Source of the DNA: Acanthosepion esculentum
Taxonomy: Eukaryota > Mollusca > Cephalopoda > Sepiida > Sepiidae
Assembly (NCBI GenBank): GCA_964036315.1
Contig: OZ038495.1
Coordinates: 23,635,190 to 23,699,189, forward strand
Length of the DNA: 64,000 bases
Direction: 5' to 3'
Shown here piece after piece: positions 1 through 10,671 of the stretch. The number at the start of each line of letters is the position of its first letter. Within the stretch, counting starts at the first letter, position 1. The notes under the pieces are model-generated. The model worked only from the letters and a program-made list of their open reading frames with translations. It made no database searches and had not been told where the DNA came from. Made by a program: the position numbers and the translations under genes.

Positions 1-99
1 CTTTGACATATTTTTTTTTATTTACGCTAAAGCTATTATAAATGACGGGGATTAAATGTCAATATGCATTAAATTTGTGTAGATATACACATTATTTAA

Positions 100-1056
100 C
101 TATGAAAAAGAGACAACAAACATTGCCAAGGACTGGTACCATGTAAAGAACATGAAACAGAAATTAGAAAAAAATGTACGCAAACTAAAGAGGAATGGCT
201 CAATGAAAAGTTAGCGGAAATAGAAAGATTGAACATCATAGAAAGGAAAGTATCTACATAATAATAAAATAATTAACAGAACAAAGGATGTACTCATCAG
301 CAGGTTGTATAAGTTCAAGGGAACGCTCATAACAGGAAAAAAACCCAAAATACTTCAAAGATGGTGTGAATACTTTGGAGAACTATTTCATAATAAGAGA
401 GAGACACCTGCAATCCACAAAAATACAGAAGGGAAAATTAAAGTCTGAAGTAAGACCGATACTGGACAAGTTGAACAAGAAAAAAGTAGCAGGGCCAAAT
501 GAGATCTTAATAAGAATTCTCTCAGCTTTAGACGATTTCGACATCAACAAGATCATGAAAAATAATAAATAAAATATACAACAGTAGCAACATACTGGAA
601 AACCTTAGTAGATCCATCTTTTTGTCACCGCCAAAGAAGCCAGGCGTGAACGAATGCAATCGGACAATAAGTTTAATGAGTTACTAAACCAATGTAATAA
701 AACGAATTTGATGAATAAAGTACAAAGAAGAATAAATCGGAAACAAGACAAGAACACTGTGGCTTTGACAAGGAGACTGAAAAAACAAATGCTATATTTA
801 TGAACTGAACGCTATCGGGGAGAGCAACACTAATGTATGTACACTTATGTTTTATAGTTTACGCTAAAACATTTGATGAAGTACGGTAGAAACATCTCTT
901 TGTACTGCTCAGAAAACTAAGATCTGATTGTTTCTCGTTGGAATAATCCAGAACATGCTGGAAGGAAACCACCTGACTACGGGCAGAAAATTAATTAGTG
1001 TAGGTAGACAAAATAGAAAGATGCATAAGGTAAAGATGTGTTTTCTCAATGGATTT
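100..1056 (+). pseudogene. RTE-like LINE reverse transcriptase, N-terminal/finger part (broken)
   Basis: Conceptual translation in shifting frames gives the entry region of a non-LTR reverse transcriptase: a motif like KKKVAGPNEI near 480-515 (the usual 'lk..KApGpDgI' entry), a PPKKPG stretch near 630-650, and a palm-A-like motif reading AKTFDEVR near 860-890. Frames break by indels and stops, so this is a dead copy. The same element continues at 1620-2022 and 3739-4110. The clade call (RTE-like, related to mollusc 'craniofacial development protein 2-like' ORFs) rests on remembered motifs. Confidence 0.6.
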
Positions 1057-1156
1057 AAAAAAGTATGGCTGCAGTATCAAGATGTGGGGAAATATTTTAT
1101 CGATTGATTGGATTGTTTTTATGGCTTACCAAGCAATACATTTTTGAAGAAAAAAA
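1057..1156 (+). repeat. Interspersed repeat, copy 1 (second copy at 6089-6230)
   Basis: About 80 bases starting AAAAAGTATGGCTGCAGTAT and running through ATCGATTGATTG to GGCTTACCAAG are nearly identical to 6089-6165. This copy lacks about 40 bases present after GGCTTACCAAG in the other copy, then both continue with a CATTTTTGA-type segment. The two copies have unrelated neighbours, so this is a dispersed family of unknown type. Confidence 0.7.
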
Positions 1157-1328
1157 TATTACCAAAAATAGATTTACGAAGGAAAAAAATATTACCAGTA
1201 ACAAAAATTAGATGTATGTAAAAAGACGGAAAAGTGAAAATTAAAAATATCTGATATCTCTGTGGTGTCTAGTGGAATTTTTAAATTACCACAATCTATT
1301 TCTTTCAATAATGTTCATATTCTTAAAT

Positions 1329-1577
1329 TTAAAAACTGATATTATTAAATATTTCCTCCTCTGTGGGACAAACTTTTCTTGTAACACAGTCTGCTATATA
1401 CAAAAGTGACACTTTAATATCTTTATGTATCTTAGTCACAATGTCTGGTATGTTATCATATGTTTGGCATCCAGTTTCATCCAGCAAATGTCCACATTTT
1501 GAGCAGTTATGATTTAGATAAAAGTTGTCTACTTTGACTCCAACATTTAATTTAAGAAGTAGTTTTAGTTTTCTCAT
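1329..1577 (-). CDS. Unrecognised 82-codon ORF with a CxxC pair
   Basis: An open frame begins at ATG 1577 and reads MRKLKLLLKLNVGVKVDNFY, then a CSKCG motif followed by spaced cysteines. I do not recognise the family. It lies antisense inside a broken RTE-like LINE, between its finger and palm parts, which suggests it arrived with an insertion. It may be a transposon-derived zinc-binding fragment or a chance ORF. Confidence 0.25.
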   Translation of the reverse strand: MRKLKLLLKLNVGVKVDNFYLNHNCSKCGHLLDETGCQTYDNIPDIVTKIHKDIKVSLLYIADCVTRKVCPTEEEIFNNISF

Positions 1578-1619
1578 TATTTAAATTTCAACGTTTACAG
1601 CAAGAGAGTTGGAGACCCT

Positions 1620-2022
1620 AACATGATTAATTATCGGCGGCACAATCTTATGAAATATACTTGATACTATGTCGATGGAAGGCACAAAAAACTACGGGGT
1701 CTTCCAGAAAAGGTAATAAAGGAAATGAAAAAGAAAGGACTAACAATGAATTGTAAGAAGACTGAATGCATGATTGTCAGCAAGAGAAAACAATTCAAAA
1801 TGCGAACTACGAATTGCAGATGTTAAAATCAAGCAAATAGAGATGTTTAAATATCTGGGAAGTGTTTTAACAAGAAGGAATATGTGACACCGAAATCCGA
1901 ACAAGTATTGGAATAGTAAAGGATGCATTCTAAAAGCTAAGCAAAGTATCTTCAAAGAATCCTTCTTAACAGGAAGGATTAATTGGAGATAAAGAAAAGA
2001 GTGCTGAACTGCTATGTAATAA
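1620..2022 (+). pseudogene. RTE-like LINE, palm/thumb part (broken)
   Basis: The frame near 1705-1790 reads VIKEMKKKGLTMNCKKTECM and continues VSKRK, the segment after the catalytic palm in RTE-like enzymes. The next motifs (a KYLGSVL-like stretch, then KKRVLNCYVI near 1985-2020) are present with frame changes. The reading stops at the NCYVI position because a second LINE is inserted; the expected next segment resumes at 3739. Confidence 0.6.
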
Positions 2023-3738
2023 GAATTCCTCCTAAAAATGTTGATTCTCCTGATTACTGGCGGCTCTGTAATAGTGTGTATTAAATAAGAGTAATATTTC
2101 TATTCCTCCTCTCTTTAATCAATTTGAGTTGTTAATATCTTATGCCGTTAAAGCTGATTGTTTTGTCCGTAAATTCACTTTATACTCTACTCTCGACTCA
2201 TATAGAGTATCCTTGCCGAGCTTTCCACTTAGAACTGAGCCTCTGTTGAGTGATATGTATATAAAACCTTCTGCGCTTTCTGCTGTTATCTCTCATCTGA
2301 ATCCCGACAAACCAAGTAGACCTGATGGTATCCCTGTAATAGTCCTTAAGAAGTGTGCCCCCGAAGTGGAGCCTGTTCTTTCTAAACTGTATAATAAATG
2401 TCTCTTGCTTTCCTGTTTGGTGGAAATCCCGTTGTTCCAGTTTTTGAGAAACTCACGCGGACTGTCCGATCTTTCCAACTATCGGCCTTCTACCTCATTT
2501 TGGTAAAGAATTAGAGGCCCCTAAACAATGCCGAAGTAGTGAAACATCTCACAAGTCAGGGTCTTCTTTCAGACAAGAAATAAGGCTTTCGCTTCTTGAG
2601 GTCTGCCGCTGTTGTATTCACGATCATCGCGGAAAAAAGGCTACCAAGCTTTAGATAAGAAAGGTGAAGCTCGGGTTGTTGCTTTGGATATCTCGAAAGC
2701 GTTCGACAGGGTTTGGTATATACGTCTTCTTCACAAGTTGAAAAGTTACGGTGTCTCCGTACAAATTTTCGACCGTATCCAGTTTTTCTTATCACATCGT
2801 GAAATGAAAGTTATCTTGAACGGCCACTTTTCTTTTGTACTAACGCCGGCTTATCCTTTGTCCTACTGTGACTTTAAATTTCATTCACGACCTTCTCGAT
2901 GCCATCAGCTCTCAACGTGGTATCTATGCCGATGACACAATCATTTATCCCGTCTCGATCGTAAGCCTGATCAGTTTGATAAGCTCAAATTAGCAGCTTA
3001 TGTAATAAATGGCTTGTTAATTTTAACCCCTTGAAGACAGAACTGCTCTCTATTAATCATCTGAGAGGCCCCTTTCCGCTTTCCATCATTACGGATGATG
3101 CTAAGCTCCAGGAGTGTGATTTCTCGGTCTAACATTCTCGGCTGACATGAAGTGGAAAGACTATATTGAATGCAGTGCTAGACCAGCTGCTACGAAAGTT
3201 GGTTCACTGTGTCGTGTTAGACAATTGTTCTCTTCAGAATCTATCTTACATATCTACTATATATCTATCTTACATATCTACTATATATCTACTATATCTA
3301 CTACAACTCTACTATTCGTCCATGCTTAGAATATTGTTGCCACTTATGGTCCGGTGCTCCTGATATATATTTAAAGATAAGTGATAAAACTCAAAGAAGA
3401 ATCAGCAATATTATTGGCCCCGAACTGGCATCACGGCTTCATCCACTTTCCAAAGTCTCATCAATTTACTGTCGAGTTGCCTAGATGTAACTGTAAGTTC
3501 TATGCAAACAGTTTCCTTATCTCGCTTATGGAACTCTCGACCGGTTCCTTGCTTTCCAGTTCACATTAATCTTAAACATTTAAATGCAATGTCAGTCGCT
3601 ATCTACTGTCATTCTGATTACTCTTCTATTGGTTCTGCCCCCTTAGTAATATTTCTATTTGTAGTTCTTCCACACCCACTTGGAAGCCACTAAAACCCCT
3701 TGTGTCTTAGTGACTTTACTGCCTTGCTTGGGATGAAC
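2023..3738 (+). mobile_element. Jockey/CR1-like LINE, 5'-truncated and nested in the RTE-like LINE
   Basis: Readable pieces in order: LNPDKPSRPDGIPVIVLKKC near 2296-2356 (finger), ALDISKAFDRVWY near 2680-2720 (palm A), a degraded YADDT region near 2926-2940, then the C-terminal region with an SF.SL.RLWN-like stretch near 3500-3540. The 3' end is TTGTGTCTTAGTGACTTTACTGCCTTGCTTGGGATGA, a tail shared by many copies in this window. Several stops and indels make it inactive. A short ATCTACTATAT minisatellite sits inside at 3240-3305. Confidence 0.7.
3240..3305. repeat. Short tandem repeat, ATATCTATCTTACATATCTACT type
   Basis: Two near-identical copies of a unit of about 29 bases, followed by shorter ATATCTACT units, interrupt the LINE reading frame. 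The slippage created two small overlapping ORFs that carry no meaning of their own. Confidence 0.7.
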
Positions 3739-4110
3739 AGTGAATGCTGGATGATCTGCTCACATATGAAGAACAACAGAAATGTGGTTCAATAGAAGGA
3801 TGCTGAGAATACCAGGGACGGGGCATGTAAGCAACGAGGAAGTTTTTCAGGAAAATCGAAACAAAAAGGACATTTATACGCAGAATCAGAGATTGAGCTA
3901 AAATTGCATGGACACATAATGAGGAAGGACGGTTTGAAGAATTTGAAACTCACTGGACAAATGCGACAGGGGACAGCGGGTCACCTACCTGACGAGCTTG
4001 TGTGAATGGGATGGTAGAAAGACAAATGTTATGAAGATCTACAAAAACTAGGAAGTTCTGGAGAGTCCTGATCGCCTGGAGCCTGAAAGGGCACGGCACA
4101 TAGAAAAAGA
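3739..4110 (+). pseudogene. RTE-like LINE, C-terminal end (resumed after the nested LINE)
   Basis: The translation resumes with SECWMICSHMKN, then RRMLRIPGTGHVSNEE, HGHIMRKDGL and finally LIAWSLKGHGT followed by a stop. These are the ordered C-terminal motifs of the same RTE-like family whose previous motif (NCYVI) ends at about 2022. Frames are broken in several places. Confidence 0.65.
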
Positions 4111-4240
4111 AGTTCTTTCTGTATTCTTTCTTTTTCTGGAAAAATATATGTAAATATTCAAGATATTAATTTGATATGATCCGGTCAATCACCGTGCACA
4201 AAATAGGACATTTCACATAAATTTTAATATACTAATTTTA

Positions 4241-4302
4241 TTCGTCTCTCTCTCTCTCCCTCTCTCTCTCTCTCTCTCACTCTCTCACACACACACTCAT
4301 GT
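4241..4302. repeat. (TC)n then (AC)n microsatellite
   Basis: Runs of TCTCTC with small interruptions pass into CACACAC. Simple sequence, no coding content. Confidence 0.9.
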
Positions 4303-4416
4303 TGTAGTACTTGTGCGTTTTTTGTTAGTACCAGTAGTCTGTTTTCGAGCCGATTTGAGACTAATTCTTTCCAATATTGATTTTCAAGGCCTTCAACTTA
4401 TTACAACAAATTCTTC

Positions 4417-4420
<4 letters not shown>

Positions 4421-4487
<67 letters not shown>

Positions 4488-4499
4488 CAGTCTGTTCAC

Positions 4500-4563
<64 letters not shown>

Positions 4564-4616
4564 CAGTCTGTTCACATCTATCTATCTCTCTATCTATCTA
4601 TCTATTTATCTATCTC

Positions 4617-4655
<39 letters not shown>

Positions 4656-4666
4656 CAGTCTGTTCA

Positions 4667-4711
<45 letters not shown>

Positions 4712-4723
4712 CAGTCTGTTCAC

Positions 4724-4787
<64 letters not shown>

Positions 4788-4799
4788 CAGTCTGTTCAC

Positions 4800-4859
<60 letters not shown>

Positions 4860-4871
4860 CAGTCTGTTCAC

Positions 4872-4919
<48 letters not shown>

Positions 4920-4931
4920 CAGTCTGTTCAC

Positions 4932-4973
<42 letters not shown>

Positions 4974-4991
4974 TTATCTCAGTCTGTTCAC

Positions 4992-5030
<39 letters not shown>

Positions 5031-5099
5031 GATCTATCGATCTATCTCAGTCTGTTCACATCTATCTATCTATCTATCTATCTATCTCAGTCTGTTCAC

Positions 5100-5163
<64 letters not shown>

Positions 5164-5175
5164 CAGTCTGTTCAC

Positions 5176-5243
<68 letters not shown>

Positions 5244-5291
5244 CAGTCTGTTCACATCTATCTATCTATCTATCTATCTCAGTCTGTTCAC

Positions 5292-5358
<67 letters not shown>
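4421..5358. repeat. Compound (TATC)n array with 13 regularly phased CAGTCTGTTCA interruptions
   Basis: Almost a kilobase of TATC tetramers is broken 13 times by CAGTCTGTTCACA (one copy reads CATA). The interruptions start at 4488, 4564, 4656, 4712, 4788, 4860, 4920, 4980, 5048, 5088, 5164, 5244 and 5280. Every spacing is a multiple of four (36 to 92). The interruption is four diverged tetramers, TCAG TCTG TTCA CATC, in phase with the array. The long [12 protein letters not shown] ORFs are artefacts, because (TATC)n has no stop in any forward frame. Confidence 0.95.
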
Positions 5359-5359
<1 letters not shown>

Positions 5360-5502
5360 CCTTACGACCGCATCACGTTGAAACACCTGCTCTCATACGA
5401 TCATCGAATTAAGTAAATGTCTAGTCTGGTCCAAATTTTTACAAACTAAAAATATTTTCTCGCTTTAGGTAAGCTGTAAAAGGTTGATAATCCATAAAAA
5501 TG

Positions 5503-5503
5503 A

Positions 5504-5576
<73 letters not shown>

Positions 5577-5694
5577 GTTAGCTAGCTAGCTCATTAAGTT
5601 CGTTATCTATCTATCTATCTAGTTAGCTAGCTAGCTCATTAAGTTCGTTATCTATCTATATCTAGTTAGCTAGCTAGCTAGCTCATTAAGTTCG

Positions 5695-5748
<54 letters not shown>
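5503..5748. repeat. Second TATC array with three GTTAGCTAGCTAGCTCATTA interruptions
   Basis: TATC tetramers alternate three times with a block reading TAGTTAGCTAGCTAGCTC and then ATTAAGTTCGT. One block has an extra AGCT unit. It is separated from the 4421-5358 array by ordinary sequence and lies about 95 bases before an SLC22 exon. Confidence 0.9.
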
Positions 5749-5749
<1 letters not shown>

Positions 5750-5843
5750 ATTGAATTAATAGTTAACAACAGAGAATTTTATTTATTCAAAATGACTGAG
5801 ATATAAGTAACAATGATCTATTTAATTTCTTTTTCATAAACAG

Positions 5844-5947
5844 ATGGATTTTGTATGCAGTCATGCAGTGTACACTAGTCATGTGAAGACCACCCTTTTT
5901 TTCGGTGAATTTATCATGTATTTGATTGGCGGATGGATTTCAGATAA
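5844..5947 (+). CDS. SLC22-family transporter, exon A (before and through membrane segment 2)
   Basis: The 104-base exon is bounded by ..CATAAACAG upstream and GTAAAA downstream. It enters in phase 0 and leaves in phase 2. It encodes 34 codons starting MDFVCSHAVYTSH, then a hydrophobic stretch ending LIGGWISD. This matches the conserved SLC22 segment 'W-D-x-V-C ... G-W-x-S-D-[KR]-F-G-R' at the end of the large extracellular loop and segment 2. A methionine stands where most family members have tryptophan. The split lysine codon is completed by exon B. The length of 104 matches what I recall for this exon in vertebrate SLC22A genes. Earlier exons were not found in 1-5843. Confidence 0.85.
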
Positions 5948-6088
5948 GTAAAAAAGATATTTTATTATTAAAATTTTTTTTTGCATTTAATTTTTGTTTT
6001 ATTTTGAAAGAAAATAGAAAATATTTGTCCTGTTTTTCGTGAAATGTAAATTAATTAGGATATTGATACTGGATTATAATAGTCGGAT

Positions 6089-6230
6089 AAAAAAGTATGG
6101 CTGCAGTATCCAGATGTAGGGAAATATTTTATCGATTGATTGAATTGCTTTTATGGCTTACCAAGCCTTTGTGGTTTATTTAAAGCCATATCATAATTAG
6201 GATTGTAACAATAAATCATTTTTGAGATTG
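6089..6230 (+). repeat. Interspersed repeat, copy 2 (see 1057-1156)
   Basis: It is nearly identical to 1057-1135 over about 78 bases and then extends further. It sits in the first SLC22 intron, shortly after exon A. Confidence 0.7.
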
Positions 6231-6914
6231 AATATTGCATTACTAATTTTTTAAAGAACAAAAATGATTTTTATAGATATAAGTACCACTATTTAACCCA
6301 TAGCTAAGGAGCGGATGGGTTTATACCTTTCTCAAGTGTATCTGCGCGTAAATGTATATAACGAACTCAACTAGGATTCGATTCTTCCATTTATCATTCC
6401 GACCCACTGTCCATTACACAATCCACCTATCCACGTAATCCATCGAATATTTGATACATTATTATGCAAAGTCAAAGTGTGGATCAGGTGGGTCATAAAT
6501 CAACACAGAAACAACAATATGCACACTTAGATTGGTATTTACTAAGCTTAGCTTGCTTTGGTACAAGGCTACACGTTTTCCATAGTTAGTATTGAAATCA
6601 CTAGCAGTAAAGTTATGGGAGACTGGCTTGCTCACCACAGAAAAAATTAGAAGCAACACCCCGTTTTCTGTAAATTACTTTTGCGTACTTACTAGAAGGG
6701 GGAACGTTTACGTTTTGGGAAATTTTCTGACTCCACCTCGAACTTATTAATTTCACAATTTCTCCCAGAGCTTAAACATGAAGCAGTGATTATAGTTTGT
6801 TTCAAGTTTTTGCACCCACGCATTTATTGCATATTAAGAAAAATCTACACACCCTTGTATTAGGTACTCAAGTGTTAGCTAAGTTTGATATGCATATATC
6901 AATATATATTTTTT

Positions 6915-7268
6915 AAGCATTTCACCCCAAGCAAGGCGGGATGCTACTAGTACGCAAGGGGTTACAGAATGGGAGCGAGAGTAAAGAGGCGTGACGGAGG
7001 AAAGGATGAAGAGAAGGACAGGGAATAGGTCAGGGCATCTGGCGATGTCGATTGACATTACATTTGAATAGTTTGAGATTATAGCTATCAGAGAAACAAG
7101 TAATAGGAAGGGAATTCCACAGACGGGAGGTGCGAGACATGAAGGTATTGGAGTAGAAGAGACGGTTACATTTAACTATTTCGACAGTGAAAGGGTGGGA
7201 CCGTGATGCCAGCTTAGTAGCATGCTTAAATTCCTGCAGCCTTGGAACTAGCGAAAGTTGTCTTGCAA
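6915..7268 (-). mobile_element. Jockey/CR1-like LINE 3' end, truncated
   Basis: The reverse strand ends with CCTTGCTTGGGGTGAAATGC, the tail seen at the ends of the 3738 and 9470 copies. Just upstream, reverse-strand frames give the family's C-terminal region (a LWNSLP-like motif and a NVNRH-like motif) in broken form. Only the last few hundred bases are present, as expected for 5'-truncated retrotransposition. Confidence 0.75.
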
Positions 7269-7347
7269 TTTTGAATATCTAGATAATTGGTTCGCAAAAG
7301 TGATGAAATTTGTCAATCAAACAGAAATATTCTTACTGCACATACAT

Positions 7348-8361
7348 GGTTTGGACAAAATATTTGAAACATTTGTTAAATACAAAGAAAATTTATTTAA
7401 TATGGAGTTGGTCCTCCTTTAGCCTCACAGACAGCCTAGGAATGGAATCATACAGCTTCCTGACTTCATCCAGAAGAATTTTCAGTCATTCTTCCATTAA
7501 AACCTTCTCCAGCTCTTTACGACACGAAGGTGGAGGATAGCGGCTCCTAACTTGTTGCTCCAAAATGTACCACAAATGTTCAATAATATTGATATCTTGA
7601 GATTGGGGAGGCCACTCCATGTGTTCTAGCTCACTTTCATGCTCTTCATACCAATTCTTACCCACTCGAGCGGTTTGTATTGGAGCATTATCGTCTTGGA
7701 AGATGCAGTCACCATCAGGGAATAAAATCTTGGCCATTGGATGAACATGTTCTCCCAAAATGTTCAGGTAATCTTTGCTGTTGATTTACCATGCAGGGCA
7801 ACTATTGGACTGAGACATTTCCATGATATGGCGGCCCAAACTATCACTGATCCACCATGTTTCCCTGTTGGAAGAAGGCAGTCAGGGTTGTAAGATTCTT
7901 TGGGCTGCCTCCACATATAAACTCGCCCTGAAGTTGGGAAAAGAGAAAAACTGGATTCGTCTGAGAATATGAATTGCTTCCATTGGTCTGCAGACCAGGC
8001 ATTGTGATCTCTGCACCTCTTTTGAATATTGCGAGTGGAGAGAAGAGGTTTCCTCATGGCGGCTCTTCCATGATATGCAGCCTTATGGAGCTCACGGCGA
8101 ACAGTTTTAGTAGAAACTGAACTATTCACATGGTTATTCAACTCAGCAGTCTCTTTTTCGAACTCGGAGAGGTCAAGCATTTCGCTTAAATTTTACCTAA
8201 TTCTAAAAATAAGACAAAGTCAGTAAATTAGATAAATAAACGTATTTACAATATATATAACCTGCAATTACGAAGTTTTAGTTAAATTTCTTAATATAAT
8301 AGGTCTTTGAAATATAAGAATGGAATTTGCACCTGTTCCAATTATTTTATCCAACCCCTAT
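7348..8361 (-). mobile_element. Tc1-family DNA transposon
   Basis: An element of about 1.0 kb with imperfect terminal inverted repeats: the left end begins GGTTTGGACAAAATATTTGA, and the right end read on the reverse strand begins GGGTTGGATAAAATAATTGG. The size and internal minus-strand transposase (7425-8180) are typical of Tc1. Clear TA duplications at the ends were not resolved. It abuts the truncated LINE tail on its left. Confidence 0.8.
7425..8180 (-). pseudogene. Tc1 transposase (DD34E type), interrupted
   Basis: Two minus-strand open pieces, 8180-7764 and 7758-7486, read continuously except for a stop at 7761-7763. They contain the catalytic landmarks of Tc1 transposases: FSDESSF (first Asp), FQDDNAP (second Asp), and QSQDINIIEHLW (Glu). 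The C-terminal piece ends with EVRKLYDSIPRLS. The N-terminal helix-turn-helix domains are mostly missing or degraded. The enzyme would cut and paste the element at TA sites, but this copy cannot be translated whole. Confidence 0.85.
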
Positions 8362-8864
8362 ACCTTGGCATAAACTGGTAGGGTTATTTAATCGGCAGTA
8401 AATAGGCTTTAAGTATAATTGTCTCATTAACAGAGAATGTGCAACACGTTTTACTTGAAAGTTTAGAATTCGGTTAAAGTTTTTTAGAGTTGATTCAATG
8501 AGCGAAGCTCAGATAAAACTTTTCGAACGGATGAATTAAAGTTGGTCAAGAATCTTTTGAAAAGAAATCCGCGATCTGAAAACATTTCAACAAGCAGATT
8601 ATACCTGGAATGTATCGAGGTATTTTGCAAACATTGTCTGCCTATTCTTCATGTTTTGGGTATTTTTTTTCTTTTTCAAAATCAGCGTATCATCCAGACT
8701 TGTGTGGCAGACTAAGTCGGATTCTCATTTAACTTCACACACATAAGCATAATCAAACGTACACCCTCAAACATAAATATGTCATCTTACTTTATATACA
8801 TGAAAACATTTTATTAGTTACTTTACTCTGTTAGAAGTTTGCTAACTCTGCGATGTTAATGACA

Positions 8865-9470
8865 GTTCTGTTTGCCTCAGGGTCCTTGATAAGATCCAGA
8901 GACGGATATGCAATGTGATTGGCCCTGATCTGTTATCTCGTCTGCAGTCGCTCTCTCACAGACGCGATGTTGCCTCGCTCTGTCTTTTTTACAAATACTT
9001 TCACCGTAATTGCTCCGAGGAGCCGCTTTCGCTTGTCCCTAGGCCTCATGAATTTAAACGTCCTACGAGGCTGGCATCCCGTTCCCACCCCTTCACCGTT
9101 GAAACTGTTAGATTTAGACGTCTCTTTTACTCCAATAGCTTCATGTCTCGCACATCTCGCCTGTGGAACTCCCTTCCCTATTACTGTTTCCCTGACAAAT
9201 ACAATCTCCAACGGTTTAAGTGTAGCGTCAATCGACATCTCCAGTTGCCTTGATCTATCCACTTCCCTTCTCCACATCCTTTCACCTTTCATTCCTATCT
9301 GCTCTCGCTCAAAATCTTCTGTAACCCCCTTGCCTTGATCGACCCACTGTCTTTCTCTTTCTCCACATCCTCTCCTTTACCACTCCTATCTGCTCTTCCT
9401 CCAACCCTTCTATAACCCCTTGCGTGATAGTGGCCTCCAGCCTTGCTTGGGGTGATACGCTTAAAAAAAA
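8865..9470 (+). mobile_element. Jockey/CR1-like LINE 3' end, truncated
   Basis: A 112-codon frame at 8915-9253 holds the C-terminal region: SLSHRRDVASLCLFYKY, then SNSFMSRTSRLWNSLP and FKCSVNRHLQLP before the stop. The 3' UTR contains an internal direct duplication (two versions of a segment with CCACATCCT and CTATCTGCTC, about 9257-9330 and 9345-9415). It ends with CTTGCTTGGGGTGATACGC and an A run. The reading frame over the kept part is unusually intact, so this copy is younger than its neighbours. Confidence 0.8.
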
Positions 9471-9599
9471 TATTTAATGATAATTTTATACTTTTATTCT
9501 TTCCTTATTTATTGATTCGTTTCTATTATTAAAGTAAAGTAATAAAGTAATAAATAAATAAAGTAATAATAAAGTACTAATAAGTCATATTGATACATT

Positions 9600-10080
9600 T
9601 GATAACGAACTGTTCACTCCAAAATCCATTGTAAAATATATGTTCGTTCCTCCGTATGGTAGAGGGCTTGCGTGTTCCAGTGATCTCAAGAGCGAAGCCG
9701 ACTGGAGTTCCAATTCCTGTAGGGCCATCCATGGCGGTAATGTCGAGGAGGAGGGATCGGACTGAACGCGACCAAACCCCGAAGACCCCAACGAGGGAAT
9801 AGGCAAAGATCTATACGAGATCAACACTTAAACAGGCGGAAGAGGTCAGCGCCAATCGGGCTGGTGTAACCAAGGTGTTACTTAACAGATCAAGCATCCG
9901 ACAGCCCGATGCAACCAGGGTGTGCCAAATCTCGCCAGTCTCAAACCCCTTAGAAGCCGCGAGGGAGGCGCTTCTGTCACGCAGGGTTGTCCACAAATTG
10001 TCTCGTCAAACTCTCTTTGACCTCGCTTTCAACCCCACTTCAGCCAGCCCAGTGGCGGGCGTTGTTAGGAAGGCCTATTA
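9600..10080. other. GC-rich segment with unassigned ORF fragments
   Basis: In an AT-rich setting this segment is clearly GC-richer. A plus frame at 9875-10081 reads, among other things, ISPVSNPLEAAREALLSRR and ends SPVAGVVRKAY, with an in-frame extension upstream to about 9803. Overlapping minus frames (9585-9827, 9811-9996) are also open. I do not recognise a family. A fragment of a mobile element is the likeliest source. Confidence 0.3.
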
Positions 10081-10671
10081 AAACAATGTCAAATTTTTGG
10101 AAAAAAGATTGATAGGTCCTATTATTGTCAAATACAATTTCAATTACTAGACTGTATGATTGCATAAAGGAAAAAAATAAAATGAACTTTTTGTGAGAAA
10201 ATTCTTTATAATGACATTTTTTTTGTGAATTTCGCTGTTTAAAATAACCGAAAACAATGTAAAAAAGAGAAAGACGATATTAATAAGATAATAATATAAT
10301 CTCTTTTACATTTTTAGGTATAATTTTAATAGTTCTAAAATATTAAATTTATTGAATTTAATTTTTGGCATTAACTTTGTGATAAATTCTTTAATAAATG
10401 TCATTTTTCAAAGATTTACAAATGAGAAACGTTACATTTTAATGTCTTTATTTACGAAGAACAGAAAAATTCAACATATTTTTAAAAATCTGCATGTTCT
10501 GTTAAAGAAAAACATAAATTATTCATAAAAAAATTAATCTTATAATTAATATCATCATTGCTGAAGAATAATAGCATAGAGAAAATATTAATTTATATTA
10601 ACTTTTTATTTTTATGTGATAAAACTTTTGATTACACTTGTGAATTTCGCACCGAAAAAGTTTGTTTAAAA
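10081..10671. other. AT-rich intronic stretch, nothing recognised
   Basis: Long A/T runs with many stops in all frames. I see no coding, RNA or repeat signature. Confidence 0.6.

Noticed and set aside
4421..5358. CRISPR-like array (repeats with regular interruptions)
   Set aside because: The 'spacers' are pure TATC runs of variable length and the genome is eukaryotic, with introns and retroelements. It is a compound microsatellite.
4313..5416. Long ORFs of 334-367 codons reading YLSIYLSI
   Set aside because: They are the direct translation of a (TATC)n array, which has no stop in any forward frame. No start context, domain or composition suggests a gene.
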